Positions 1 to 9,071 of a stretch of 64,000 nt of DNA are shown here, one piece after another. The notes under the pieces are model-generated. The model was not told the DNA's origin, made no database searches, and saw only the letters and a program-made list of their open reading frames with translations. The position numbers were made by a program, and so were the translations under genes. Each line of letters begins with the position of its first letter. Position 1 is the first letter of the stretch. This stretch comes from an uncultured Oscillospiraceae bacterium (lineage in GTDB: Bacteria; Bacillota; Clostridia; Oscillospirales; Ruminococcaceae). The stretch is from NCBI GenBank assembly GCA_934526065.1, contig CAKSZX010000006.1, positions 73,857 to 137,856 of the forward strand, given 5' to 3'.

Positions 1-92
1 ATGAGGGCAGAGAAATACAAGATAAAATATCGGATTTAAAAAAACTTATTTCAGCATATAGCTGCGGAATTGTAAAACAAGCGGAAAATTGA
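1..92 (+). CDS. C-terminal end of an unidentified protein
   Basis: An open reading frame enters from the left edge (frame starting at base 3) and stops at TGA 90-92. The visible tail of about 29 residues is charged and helical-looking (contains KISDLKKLISAYS) and ends in KQAEN. A good terminator follows, which supports a real gene end. The tail would fit the last helix of a MarR- or MerR-type regulator, but too little is present to name it. Confidence 0.45.
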   Translation, partial: EGREIQDKISDLKKLISAYSCGIVKQAEN

Positions 93-131
93 TTATCCGC
101 TTTTGAAAATTTTGAATACCCCACAACCCAC

Positions 132-166
132 AAAGACCTCTTTGACAACAGAGGTCTTTTGTTTTT
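132..166 (+). terminator. Intrinsic terminator
   Basis: Perfect 9-bp stem AAAGACCTC/GAGGTCTTT with a 10-base loop, followed by a T-rich run. It closes the partial gene at the left edge. Confidence 0.85.
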
Positions 167-386
167 TAAACGAATATATTACGAAAATCAATATATTCAC
201 AAATTAACACAGGGGGGGGCATCTGTCATAGGCCTGTGCAAACAGCAGGTTTGCAGGTTGCCGTTACAACTTTTCTGTCACCGGTAAAACCCGTCACATC
301 TCCATTGGCATGGAGAACAAGTTTTGCAGTAGGGGTTTTCCGCTGAAAAATACAAACGAACAAAGTGTGAAATATCTGCAAATCTA

Positions 387-415
387 TTGACCGAGAATGT
401 AAAAAGGTGTATCAT
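387..415 (+). promoter_or_regulatory. Promoter of the RND-TetR operon
   Basis: TTGACC (387-392), 17-base spacer, TATCAT (410-415). A TTG in the -35 box opens an artificial in-frame extension of the pump gene, which is rejected because transcription should start near 422. Confidence 0.75.
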
Positions 416-425
416 TTTTCTCATA

Positions 426-441
426 CCGACCGCACGGTCGG
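426..441 (+). promoter_or_regulatory. TetR-type operator overlapping the transcription start
   Basis: Perfect inverted repeat CCGACCG-CA-CGGTCGG directly downstream of the -10 box. The core GACCG-N2-CGGTC is a form typical of TetR/AcrR-family operators (established knowledge). The second gene of the operon is a TetR regulator, so autoregulation is the natural reading: repressor bound here would block initiation of its own operon. Confidence 0.75.
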
Positions 442-464
442 AATTTGGTTTTACAGAGGTTTCT

Positions 465-3400
465 ATGACAAAATTAAGCGTTAAAAAACCATATACCGTT
501 TTGGTAGGTGTGGTTTTGATAATAGTTTTGGGTATAGTCTCGTTTTTGGGGCTTAACACTGATTTGTTGCCTACGATGGATCTGCCCTATGTGGTTGTTT
601 ACACCGTTTATCCCGGTGCAAGCCCGGAAAAGGTGGAACAATCGGTTACAAAACCGGTGGAAAGCGCAGTTTCCACAACATCGGGGCTTGAAAATATAAC
701 AAGTATTTCACAGGAAAATGTCAGCATGTTAATACTGGAATTCAGCCAAAGCACAAATATGGACAGCGCCATGTTGGAGCTTTCCACAAATTTGGACACC
801 GTTTCCGGCAACTTTGACGATATGGTTCAGTCTCCGATTATGATGAAGATGAACCCTAATATGCTGCCTGTGGAGCTTGTCAGCATAGATGCCGACGGCA
901 TGGATATAAAGCGGCTTACGGAATATGTAAACACTGCTCTTGCCCCGGCTGTGGAAAGAATTGACGGCGTTGCCTCGGCAGATGTTACAGGCGATGTTCA
1001 GGACAGAGTTGATATATTCTTAAACCAAGAAAAAATCGATGGGATAAACGACACTGTTCTCTATCATGTAAACAAAGAACTTTACAACACAAAGAAAAAT
1101 CTTGACAGCGCACAAAAGAAATTGGACGATGCACAGGCAGAACTTAAAAAACAGGAGAGCGAAGCGGTTGATAAGTTGGCACAGGGCTCGGCAGAACTTG
1201 ACGCAGGGCTTATAAAAGCCAGCGCCTTGGACAGCCAGCTGACGGCTTTAAAGGCAAGGCAAGCGCTGTTATCCGGCGCAAAAGAGGCGGTAAATGGGCT
1301 TGCGCAGTTAGAGGGCATATCCCGTGTGATCGACGGCCTCATATCCGCCAATGTGGGATTTGACGAAAACAGCACCTTGAACGACGTTTTGGCGTCAATA
1401 GACCAAATATCCGCAATGCCCGGTGTTCCGGAACAGGTAAAGAACTTGCTTGCCACGGCAAAAGATGCGGTAAATCAAATTATCGCCTCCGGCATGGCCA
1501 CGGGAGATACAACACTGGGTCGGTTAAAAGCAACCGTAAACGGACAACTTGAAGCCGCAAAGGCCGCCCTTAAAGAAATGGGAATTGACGACAGCATAAT
1601 TTCAGGCGGGGCGGTTGCACTTGAAAGGGACTTGTCAAGCCTTGAAAGAGAAATTGCCCAGACGGAATTTTTGTCAAAACAGGCGGAACAGGCGGTTACA
1701 AAGTTAAAGGAAACCTATGCGCAGCTTGAAAAAGCAAAAATTCAAGCCACAGAGGGGTTGGCGGTAGGCACCGTGCAGATAGCAAACGGCAAGGCACAGC
1801 TTGAAAGCGGAATAGAGCAGTTTAACAGCGCAAGAGACACCGCCCTCAAACAGGCCAATATCGACAGCCTTGTTACTCAGTCTATGCTCAGCAACATCCT
1901 TACGGCGCAAAATTTTTCAATGCCGGCAGGTTATTTAAAGGACGGCGGCGCCAAATACACCGTTAAGGTTGGGGATACTTTTAAGGATTTGGAAGAACTT
2001 AAAAACCTTATGCTTGTGGATATGGGCATAGACGGTATGGAACCCATATACCTTAAAGATGTGGCGGATATTGAAATAAACGATAACTCCGATGAAAGCT
2101 ATGTCCGTGTAAACGGCAACCCTGCCGTTGTTTTGTCAATCTCCAAGCAGAGCACCGCATCAACTTCCCGGGTTTCCGACAGGGTAAACGCCAAATTCGA
2201 TGAAATTATGGGGGAAAATCCCTCTGTTCACATTACTGCTCTTATGGATCAGGGTGTTTACATTCACATGATAATTTCCAGCGTTTTGAAAAACCTTGCC
2301 TACGGCGGTATTTTGGCAATTATCGTTTTGCTTGTATTCCTCAAAGACATAAAACCTACGGCGATTATCGCCTGTTCAATTCCTATCAGCTTGCTGTTTG
2401 CGGTAACGCTGATGTATTTCAGCAATGTAACGCTGAATGTTATGTCCCTTTCCGGCCTTGCCTTGGGCGTGGGTATGCTTGTGGATAACTCCATTGTTGT
2501 TATCGAGAATACATACCGTTTGAGAAACCTGGGATATTCAAAGGTACAGGCGGCGGTTTCCGGCGCAAAGCAGGTTGCAGGGGCAATTACGGCATCAACC
2601 CTTACAACTGTGTGTGTATTCCTGCCTATTGTATTTACGGAAGGCATTTCAAGGCAGCTTTTCACGGATATGGGGCTTACAATCGCCTACTCCCTTTTGG
2701 CAAGCCTTATTGTGGCGTTGACGGTTGTGCCGGCAATGAGCAGCACAATGCTTACAAACACAAAGGAAAACCCGGAGGGCTTCTTTGCAAAGCTTGTAAA
2801 GGGCTACACAAAACTTTTGGATTTTGTTTTAAACCACAAGTGGACGGTTATCTGCCTGTCTTTGGGTCTGCTTGTATTCAGCGGGTATAAGGTAACAAAA
2901 ATGCCTATGTCCTTTATTCCGGAAATGGATTCAACCCAAATGACAATGACCTACACCCTGGACGCCGAAGAACACACGAAAGAAGAACTTTTGGCAGACA
3001 GCGAAAAAATAGCGGAAACAGCCGCCGCTGTTCCGGGGGTTGAAACCGTAGGCGTTATGGAGGGTTCATCCGGCATAAGCAGTATGATGTCATCATCCGG
3101 CAATAACTCACTGACCACAACATTTTACATTGTTCTGTCCGAGGACAAAGAGCTTACAAACAAGGAAATAGCCGATGAAATACGCCGGCAGACAGGAGAT
3201 TACAATGACAACCTGTCCATAGAAACCTCTGCAATGGATATGAGCAGTATGGCCGGCGGCAGCGGCGTAAGCATTAAAATAAAAGGGGACGATCTGGATG
3301 AATTGCAAAAAACAGCCACGGATATGGGGGCATACCTTGCGGATGTTGCAGGCGTTGCGGAAGTTGACGACGGCAGCGAAAACGCCGACAGCGAAATAAG

Positions 3401-4361
3401 AATTGATGTTGACAAAACCAAGGCTATGAAATATCAGCTTACGGTTGCACAGGTTTACCAAAAAGTTTCCGCCGCCCTTACGGACAGCACAACGGCAACT
3501 TCCATGACGATTGACGGCACGGATATGAAAGCGATTATACACGCCTCACGGACTTATGACCGCAACAGCATAGAAAACTTAAAAGTTGCCACGGAAACCC
3601 ACAAAAACGGCAAGGAAAGGGATATTTTGTTAAAGGACATAGCCTCAACATACATGGCTACCAGCCCTACGGCCATAAATCGTGAAAACAATTCAAGGTA
3701 CAAAACCGTAACTTTAACATTGGAGGAGGGCGCAAACGCAACACTTACCGCAAGGCAGGTACAGGCAAAACTGCGGTCTTTCGATATGCCTAAGGGGTAC
3801 ACTTATGAGATGTCCGGCGAAAACGAAACCGTAAAAAGCTCCATGACCGACCTTGTAAAAATGATAGCCTTGGCCTGTGTGTTTATTTATCTCATAATGG
3901 TGGCACAGTTCCAAAGCCTTAAATCACCGTTTATTGTTATATTTACTATCCCGTTGGCATTTACAGGGGGCTTGCTTGCCCTGCTTGTAACCGGCACGGA
4001 ACTTTCGGTAATTGCCATGATAGGCTTCCTTGTTCTCTCCGGCGTTGTTGTAAACAACGGCATTGTGTTTGTGGACTATATAAACCAGTTGAGACTTGAA
4101 GGCACCGAAAAACGCCGGGCGATTTTGCAGACCGGCCGTGACAGAATAAAACCTGTCCTGATGACCGCCATGACGACTGTTTTGGCAAACAGCATTATGG
4201 CCATAGGTGTTGACATGGGTGCGGATATGACAAGGGGCATGGCTATTGTAACCGTAGGCGGTTTGACCTACGCAACTTTGCTTACATTGTTCCTTATTCC
4301 TACCTTGTATGATATTTTCAATCGCAAAGAAATGAAAAAGATAGAGGTTGAAGATGAATAA
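465..4361 (+). CDS. RND-family efflux pump with a coiled-coil insertion
   Basis: A 1298-residue proton-driven exporter of the HAE1/AcrB-SwrC group. It shows the first membrane helix near residues 10-32, the periplasmic-type porter segment beginning LPTMDLPYVVV, the mid-protein helix cluster with GVGMLVDNSIVVIEN (the RND charged helix), and a second helix cluster ending near LIPTLYDIF. ATG 465 is chosen because AGAGGT lies just upstream and the protein then starts MTKLSVKKPYTV, the normal RND N-terminus. Residues about 200-465 are an Ala/Lys/Glu/Gln-rich coiled coil inserted in the first porter loop, making the protein longer than AcrB (about 1050). No membrane-fusion or outer-membrane partner is adjacent. 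The regulator overlaps the 3' end. Substrates cannot be told. Confidence 0.93.
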   Translation: MTKLSVKKPYTVLVGVVLIIVLGIVSFLGLNTDLLPTMDLPYVVVYTVYPGASPEKVEQSVTKPVESAVSTTSGLENITSISQENVSMLILEFSQSTNMDSAMLELSTNLDTVSGNFDDMVQSPIMMKMNPNMLPVELVSIDADGMDIKRLTEYVNTALAPAVERIDGVASADVTGDVQDRVDIFLNQEKIDGINDTVLYHVNKELYNTKKNLDSAQKKLDDAQAELKKQESEAVDKLAQGSAELDAGLIKASALDSQLTALKARQALLSGAKEAVNGLAQLEGISRVIDGLISANVGFDENSTLNDVLASIDQISAMPGVPEQVKNLLATAKDAVNQIIASGMATGDTTLGRLKATVNGQLEAAKAALKEMGIDDSIISGGAVALERDLSSLEREIAQTEFLSKQAEQAVTKLKETYAQLEKAKIQATEGLAVGTVQIANGKAQLESGIEQFNSARDTALKQANIDSLVTQSMLSNILTAQNFSMPAGYLKDGGAKYTVKVGDTFKDLEELKNLMLVDMGIDGMEPIYLKDVADIEINDNSDESYVRVNGNPAVVLSISKQSTASTSRVSDRVNAKFDEIMGENPSVHITALMDQGVYIHMIISSVLKNLAYGGILAIIVLLVFLKDIKPTAIIACSIPISLLFAVTLMYFSNVTLNVMSLSGLALGVGMLVDNSIVVIENTYRLRNLGYSKVQAAVSGAKQVAGAITASTLTTVCVFLPIVFTEGISRQLFTDMGLTIAYSLLASLIVALTVVPAMSSTMLTNTKENPEGFFAKLVKGYTKLLDFVLNHKWTVICLSLGLLVFSGYKVTKMPMSFIPEMDSTQMTMTYTLDAEEHTKEELLADSEKIAETAAAVPGVETVGVMEGSSGISSMMSSSGNNSLTTTFYIVLSEDKELTNKEIADEIRRQTGDYNDNLSIETSAMDMSSMAGGSGVSIKIKGDDLDELQKTATDMGAYLADVAGVAEVDDGSENADSEIRIDVDKTKAMKYQLTVAQVYQKVSAALTDSTTATSMTIDGTDMKAIIHASRTYDRNSIENLKVATETHKNGKERDILLKDIASTYMATSPTAINRENNSRYKTVTLTLEEGANATLTARQVQAKLRSFDMPKGYTYEMSGENETVKSSMTDLVKMIALACVFIYLIMVAQFQSLKSPFIVIFTIPLAFTGGLLALLVTGTELSVIAMIGFLVLSGVVVNNGIVFVDYINQLRLEGTEKRRAILQTGRDRIKPVLMTAMTTVLANSIMAIGVDMGADMTRGMAIVTVGGLTYATLLTLFLIPTLYDIFNRKEMKKIEVEDE

Positions 4362-4950
4362 CTTTACATATAAACAGGTTGAAGTTTTAAACCGGGTAGT
4401 CGCCCTTATAGAAAACGGGGCAGACATAACAAAACTTACCACATCAGAAATTGCCGCCCGGGCAGGCATAAGCAAAAGCACATTGTTTGACAGATTTGCC
4501 GATAAAAATCGGCTTTTGGACGGTGCCCTTGAGTATATTTTAGGCACAAAACTGAAAACCGATGTGGACGATATATTCAGCAGACAGAGCTGCAAAGAGA
4601 AATTTTACAGCCTGCTTGAAAAATTCGATGATATACAAAGCAGAAAAAGCAATGTTGTGACATCAATAATAAAATCTTACGGCGGAGTAGAAAATATAAT
4701 CGAAAAATACAGAGTAAAATACGGAAAAGAAGTTGCCCACATTCTTGCAAAAGTCGCCGACGATGTTATAAACGATATTATTTCCGCCGGTAAAGCCGAA
4801 AAAATCATAAGCGGCGAATTGACTTATCGGTACACAAAACAAGTCCTTTACAGTGCCGTGGCAAGCATAAGGATTTGCCCGATATGCGCCGAAAACCGAG
4901 AAAATGTAAAAGAAAACGCTTTTAATATATTTGTAAAATCTCTCAATTAA
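4354..4950 (+). CDS. TetR-family transcriptional regulator
   Basis: A 198-residue repressor. The N-terminal helix-turn-helix is clear: TTSEIAARAGISKSTLFDRF at residues 27-46, followed by a variable ligand-binding C-terminal half. ATG 4354 is preferred over TTG 4348 because AGAGG lies six bases upstream. The gene overlaps the pump gene by 8 bp, so the two are cotranscribed and probably translationally coupled. The palindrome at 426-441 is the likely target. A cluster of Cys residues near the C-terminus (RICPICAENRE) is unusual for the family and could hint at thiol or metal sensing, but this is speculation. Confidence 0.9.
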   Translation: MNNFTYKQVEVLNRVVALIENGADITKLTTSEIAARAGISKSTLFDRFADKNRLLDGALEYILGTKLKTDVDDIFSRQSCKEKFYSLLEKFDDIQSRKSNVVTSIIKSYGGVENIIEKYRVKYGKEVAHILAKVADDVINDIISAGKAEKIISGELTYRYTKQVLYSAVASIRICPICAENRENVKENAFNIFVKSLN

Positions 4951-5002
4951 AGAAAATAAAATAAAAGTTCACTTTTTCAATAAAGGGAAAAGTGCATTTG
5001 CG

Positions 5003-5030
5003 AAAAGGTTCGGGAAACCGAACCTTTTTT
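5003..5030 (+). terminator. Intrinsic terminator of the RND-TetR operon
   Basis: Perfect 11-bp stem AAAAGGTTCGG/CCGAACCTTTT capped by a GAAA tetraloop and followed by T residues. Confidence 0.9.
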
Positions 5031-5173
5031 GCTGTTATCATTCAAGTGTAAAGTGATAAAACGGGAAATCAAGTGATATTTCGTTGTCATTTAATTGAAA
5101 ACACGGTTTGTGGTTTGTTTGGATAAAATTAAAGTTTTAGTTAATAAATGATATGTTGAAAATTGTAAATTTC

Positions 5174-5201
5174 TTGCATTTTTTGTCACATGTGCTATAA
5201 T
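5174..5201 (+). promoter_or_regulatory. Promoter of the hybrid kinase gene
   Basis: TTGCAT (5174-5179), 16-base spacer, TATAAT (5196-5201). A leader of about 115 bases precedes the start codon and no clear riboswitch fold was recognised in it. Confidence 0.6.
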
Positions 5202-5321
5202 CAAGATGGATTTAAATAAATTTTTGGTTGAATGTTGTCTTTTTAAATATATGGATTGATAAGAGATATGGAACGGAAACCACAGCGAATACCGTGATTT
5301 CTGAGTATAGAGGTTAAAAAC

Positions 5322-7379
5322 ATGACTGAGCTTGAAAAAATTACGGAAAAACTGTGGGATATGTATATAGGCAGGAAGGATGATATAACAGAACTGCTGG
5401 AATATTACGACGATAATATTACGGTTATAGGCACCGGAGAGTGGGAATATTGCCGCAACAAGGCAGAGTACGCCGAATATTTAAAAAATGAACGCATAAA
5501 GAGAGACCAATCGGTTTATTACAAGGAATATTTTTCATGCCGTGAGAAGAAAATCAACGAAAAGTCCTCCGCCGTTTACGGCCGTCTTATACTGTGCAAC
5601 AAAGACGATAAAAACATAAGGATGTATATCCGTTTTACACATTTATATGAATTAGAAAACGGCAAGCCGAGGGTGGTGCTTATTCATAAATCCTGCCCTA
5701 ACAAAGAACAGCTTGCCGGAGAAGTAGTGCCTCACAGCTTGAGTAAAAAATTAGGAGAAGCAAGTGAAAAGTATGATAATTTGCAAAAAATCGTCATGAC
5801 AGATAACGAGATAATCGCAAACTTGGGCTACGGCCTTTGGAGAATAGAAATTCCCGCCGACGGTGAACCGCAGATGTTTGTATCACCTTACTTAAAGAAA
5901 ATGCTTGTGGTCGAGGATAAAAATTTTTTCCCGGAAGAGATGTATAAATACTGGCGTGCCCATATTTTAGAGGAAAATGTTCAGTTTATGGGCAAAACCG
6001 GCAAAGTTGAAGTTGGGGATACTTTTGAAATACTTTATAAGTGGGACAACCCGGAAATCGGTATGCAGTATATAAGATGCGGCGGTATGGTTAATGCCGT
6101 TGACAGCTGGCGAAAATTTTTAAGGGGTTATTTGGGTGATGTAACAAAGCAAACTGTGGAAACATTGGAAATCCAAAGAGACCTAAAACAGGCAAAGGAA
6201 GAGGCAGAAAGGGCAAACGCCGCAAAATCAAGCTTTATTTCAAGAATATCCCACGATATGCGCACCCCTCTAAACGGAATTATCGGCACATTGGAAATTG
6301 AGGATCACAATTCGGACAATGTGGAATTACTTAAAGAATTGCGAGCCAAGCAGAGAGTGGCGGCAGGGCATCTTTCGTCTTTGATAAACGACGTGCTGGA
6401 TTTAAGCAAGTTAGAGGACGAAAAATCCGAGCTTAGCAGGGAAGTTTTCAGTATGCCCGATTTGATGAAAGATGTTTACACCATGGCCGGCTTGAAAGCC
6501 GGGGAGTTTGGCATAACATTAAACGGTAAATCCATTGCCGATATGAGAACACCTTATGTTTACGGTTCGCCTTTGCATCTGCGACAGGTGCTTTTGAATA
6601 TTTTGGGCAACTGTGTAAAATACAACAAGCCAAGCGGCAGCATTACATGTGATGTTCGGCAAATTGCGGACAAAGACGGTAAGGCAGTTTATCGCTGGGT
6701 CATCAGCGATACCGGCATAGGCATGAGCCGGGACTTTTTAAAGCATATTTTTGAGCCTTTTGCCCAGGAACACAGCAACGCAAGAACGGTGTTTAAAGGC
6801 ACCGGACTGGGTATGGCCATTGTAAAAAGTTTAGTTGACAAAATGGGCGGTACCATGGAAGTAAGCAGCCGAGAGGGGGAAGGCAGTGAATTTACAATTA
6901 CAATTCCATTTGACCCGGCACAGGAAAAGGACTATACCTCGGTAATGGAGTCCACGGCGGTTACAGATATTCACGGAGTTAAAGTTTTGCTTGCCGAGGA
7001 CAACGATTTAAACAGAGAAGTTGCCGCAACCCTTTTGAAAGAGCAGGGGGCAATTATCCGGGAGGCTACAAACGGCGAAGAAGTTTTAAATATGGTAAAA
7101 GACAGCCGGCCCGGCACCTATGATGTTGTTTTGATGGATATTATGATGCCGAAAATGGACGGTATAACCGCCACAAAGAAAATAAGGGAACTTGACAGAG
7201 CCGACGCAAAGACTTTGCCTATAATAGCCCTTTCCGCAAATGCATTTGCAGAGGATATTCGCAAAACAAAGGCTGCGGGAATGAACCGGCATCTATCCAA
7301 ACCTATTAAGATTAAAGAGCTTGTGGTGGAGATTTCAAAATGCGTTTTCCGGGATAAAAATGCCCAGGAAAAAGAATAA
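5322..7379 (+). CDS. Hybrid sensor histidine kinase with C-terminal receiver
   Basis: A 685-residue, apparently soluble phosphorelay protein with no membrane segment. In order: residues 1-130 resemble a SnoaL/NTF2-like ligand-binding domain; 155-275 a divergent PAS-like sensor; a short coiled coil 280-302; HisKA with the phospho-accepting His311 (ISHDMRTPLNGI); HATPase with N-box Asn430, DTGIG 463-467 and GTGLG 493-497; and a receiver 552-672 with Asp560, phospho-acceptor Asp606 (LMDIMMP) and Lys660. It starts at ATG 5322 behind TAGAGGT. No separate response regulator or HPt protein lies nearby, so the output is unknown. It has its own promoter. The catalytic residues are all intact. Confidence 0.92.
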   Translation: MTELEKITEKLWDMYIGRKDDITELLEYYDDNITVIGTGEWEYCRNKAEYAEYLKNERIKRDQSVYYKEYFSCREKKINEKSSAVYGRLILCNKDDKNIRMYIRFTHLYELENGKPRVVLIHKSCPNKEQLAGEVVPHSLSKKLGEASEKYDNLQKIVMTDNEIIANLGYGLWRIEIPADGEPQMFVSPYLKKMLVVEDKNFFPEEMYKYWRAHILEENVQFMGKTGKVEVGDTFEILYKWDNPEIGMQYIRCGGMVNAVDSWRKFLRGYLGDVTKQTVETLEIQRDLKQAKEEAERANAAKSSFISRISHDMRTPLNGIIGTLEIEDHNSDNVELLKELRAKQRVAAGHLSSLINDVLDLSKLEDEKSELSREVFSMPDLMKDVYTMAGLKAGEFGITLNGKSIADMRTPYVYGSPLHLRQVLLNILGNCVKYNKPSGSITCDVRQIADKDGKAVYRWVISDTGIGMSRDFLKHIFEPFAQEHSNARTVFKGTGLGMAIVKSLVDKMGGTMEVSSREGEGSEFTITIPFDPAQEKDYTSVMESTAVTDIHGVKVLLAEDNDLNREVAATLLKEQGAIIREATNGEEVLNMVKDSRPGTYDVVLMDIMMPKMDGITATKKIRELDRADAKTLPIIALSANAFAEDIRKTKAAGMNRHLSKPIKIKELVVEISKCVFRDKNAQEKE

Positions 7380-7451
7380 ATCGGACTGCTAATACATAAT
7401 TATTAGTCATAATCTACAATTAAGATACAAAAATATTGTCATTTGCCTTTG

Positions 7452-7480
7452 TTGACACCGGGTAAATATAGTTATACAAT
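7452..7480 (+). promoter_or_regulatory. Promoter of the PfkB kinase gene
   Basis: TTGACA (7452-7457), 17-base spacer, TACAAT (7475-7480), 32 bases upstream of the chosen start codon. Confidence 0.65.
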
Positions 7481-7511
7481 TATTATATTGATTAAATTAG
7501 GAGCTTTTAAA

Positions 7512-8408
7512 ATGAAAATACTTGATTTCGGTTCACTTAATATAGACCGTGTTTATGCCATGGATCACTTTGTAACACCGGGGGAGACCATATCTTCTTC
7601 ATCTCTCAATGTGGGATGCGGCGGCAAAGGCTTAAACCAGGCCATAGCCTGTAAAAAAGCCGGCAGTGAAGTTTATATGGCAGGTAAAATAGGTTCTGAC
7701 GGCATGGCATTGCTGCGGAAGCTTAAAGAATTCGGCGTAGATACCGATTATGTGCGGATTCGGGAAAACGAATTTTCCGGCCACGCAATTATTCAGGTGG
7801 ATAAAAGCGGACAAAATAACATAATTTTGTACGGCGGCACAAACCGCACCATAGATAAAAATTATGTTGATACCGTTTTTGAAAAATTCGGCAAAGGGGA
7901 TATTCTCCTTTTGCAAAACGAAATTTCCTGCCTTGATTACATAATCGAAAAAGGCCGGGAAAAGGGCATGACAGTTGTTTTAAATCCAAGCCCTATGGAC
8001 GAAAAACTTTTGCGGTGCGATTTGTCAAAGGTTTCTATATTCATTATGAACGAAGTCGAGGCAAAGGCAATTTGTGGTTTTGACAGCGCCGAGAAAGCCA
8101 TTGAAGTTTTGCATAAAAAATATCCCAATTCGAAAATCGTAATCACATTGGGCGGGGACGGCTCGGTCTATTTTGACGGCGCAAAAATATATCGTCGGGG
8201 TATTTACAAAGTAAATGCCGTTGACACAACCGCCGCCGGAGATACCTTTACAGGCTATTTCTTAAACGGAATTTTAACCGGAATGTACCCGGAAGAAATT
8301 TTAAAAATGTCTGCCAAGGCAAGCGCAATGGCGGTTTCAAAACACGGTGCTGCGGACAGTATTCCTTTAAAAGAAGAAGTTTTGGCACGGCAGCTTGAAA
8401 TGGCGTAA
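7512..8408 (+). CDS. Ribokinase-like PfkB carbohydrate kinase
   Basis: A 298-residue cytosolic sugar kinase that transfers phosphate from ATP to a sugar or nucleoside. It carries the two PfkB signatures: the N-terminal GGKGLNQAIACKKAG (substrate-binding, as in ribokinase) and the C-terminal DTTAAGDTFTGYF with the catalytic Asp and anion hole. ATG 7512 is chosen over the upstream TTG because AGGAG is correctly spaced before it and the protein then starts MKILDFGSLNIDRV, the standard N-terminus. The GGKGxNQA form favours ribokinase, but the substrate is not certain. It stands alone with its own promoter. Confidence 0.88.
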   Translation: MKILDFGSLNIDRVYAMDHFVTPGETISSSSLNVGCGGKGLNQAIACKKAGSEVYMAGKIGSDGMALLRKLKEFGVDTDYVRIRENEFSGHAIIQVDKSGQNNIILYGGTNRTIDKNYVDTVFEKFGKGDILLLQNEISCLDYIIEKGREKGMTVVLNPSPMDEKLLRCDLSKVSIFIMNEVEAKAICGFDSAEKAIEVLHKKYPNSKIVITLGGDGSVYFDGAKIYRRGIYKVNAVDTTAAGDTFTGYFLNGILTGMYPEEILKMSAKASAMAVSKHGAADSIPLKEEVLARQLEMA

Positions 8409-8442
8409 AAGCTGTTTTATAGGCTTTGGCAATAAAAAAGTG

Positions 8443-8471
8443 TTGACAAAAATATTGCTTTGTTATATAAT
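8443..8471 (+). promoter_or_regulatory. Consensus promoter of the tRNA gene
   Basis: Perfect TTGACA (8443-8448), 17-base spacer, TATAAT (8466-8471), 18 bases before the mature tRNA 5' end. A full consensus is expected for a stable RNA. Confidence 0.9.
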
Positions 8472-8489
8472 GATTTAGCAATATTTAAC

Positions 8490-8566
8490 GGACCTTTAGC
8501 TCAGTTGGTTAGAGCATCCGGCTCATAACCGGACGGTCCACAGTTCGAGTCTGTGAAGGTCCACCA
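8490..8566 (+). tRNA. tRNA with CAU anticodon (Ile2 more likely than Met)
   Basis: A 77-base cloverleaf: acceptor GGACCTT/AAGGTCC, D-arm GCTC/GAGC, anticodon arm CCGG-CTCATAA-CCGG, T-arm CACAG-TTCGAGT-CTGTG, and an encoded CCA. The anticodon CAT reads as Met, but acceptor pairs C4-G69 and C5-G68 and the GGACCUU acceptor match tRNA-Ile2, whose C34 is converted to lysidine by TilS to read AUA (established for E. coli and B. subtilis). It lacks initiator features such as three G-C pairs in the anticodon stem. Ile2 is an inference from remembered family sequences. Confidence 0.9.
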
Positions 8567-8570
8567 TTGC

Positions 8571-8600
8571 AAACCGCAAAGAGTATCTTTGCGGTTTTTT
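8571..8600 (+). terminator. Intrinsic terminator of the tRNA
   Basis: 12-bp stem AAACCGCAAAGA/TCTTTGCGGTTT with a 3-base loop, running into T residues five bases after the CCA. Confidence 0.9.
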
Positions 8601-9071
8601 GTTTTGTTTGACTTTCAAGGGTTTGTGACTGAAATTTGATGTAAACAGGTTGTCTGTGTGTAAACCCGGTGTTTGCATAGGCGTTTGATGAACGCCCCTA
8701 CGGTTTGATTTTACAAGTATATTTGTTCATAACAAAAAGTTAATATAAACAATTTGCTTTAACAATCCTTTTGTCACCCAGAGTGCGACATTTCTGTTTT
8801 TAAAAATTTATCTATTGAAAATTTTAATTCCTTGGGACGCAATTTAAAGAAATTATTGTTAAAAGCCAAAGGCGGAATGTAACGGATAATAGGTTACAAA
8901 TTCTATAATCTGTAACCTTAAAAATTAAAATTTGATTAAATTTCCATAATTTGCCTGGGGTTTGGTTGTAAATTTCACACTTTGCTATGGCAAAAAGGCA
9001 AAAAATGTTGTACAATGTTGTTATACGCAATCAGCGTACAGGGTTTATGGTATGTTTTAAGGAGATTTAAG
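8601..9071. other. Intergenic stretch with one REP copy and one hairpin
   Basis: No gene is supported here. It holds the isolated REP palindrome at 8675-8702 and an imperfect hairpin near 8892-8918 whose arms are GGTTACA/TGTAACC. The start of the lysozyme gene, with AAGGAG at 9059-9064, closes the stretch. No convincing promoter was found for that gene. Confidence 0.6.
8675..8702 (-). repeat. REP palindrome, isolated copy
   Basis: Read on the minus strand it is GTAGGGGCGTTCATC followed by the complementary arm AAACGCC and TATGC. It matches the REPs at 26937, 27635, 32726 and 32991 except for one arm mismatch. It is the only copy seen far from the RAYT gene and lies downstream of a tRNA terminator. 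Confidence 0.8.

Noticed and set aside
387..464. TTG-initiated extension of the RND pump by 26 residues
   Set aside because: The TTG is inside the -35 box and the extension runs through the -10 box and operator; ATG 465 has a proper ribosome binding site and a normal RND N-terminus.
3924..4595. 223-codon minus-strand frame under the pump and TetR genes
   Set aside because: Lies wholly opposite two well-supported genes and has no recognisable domain.
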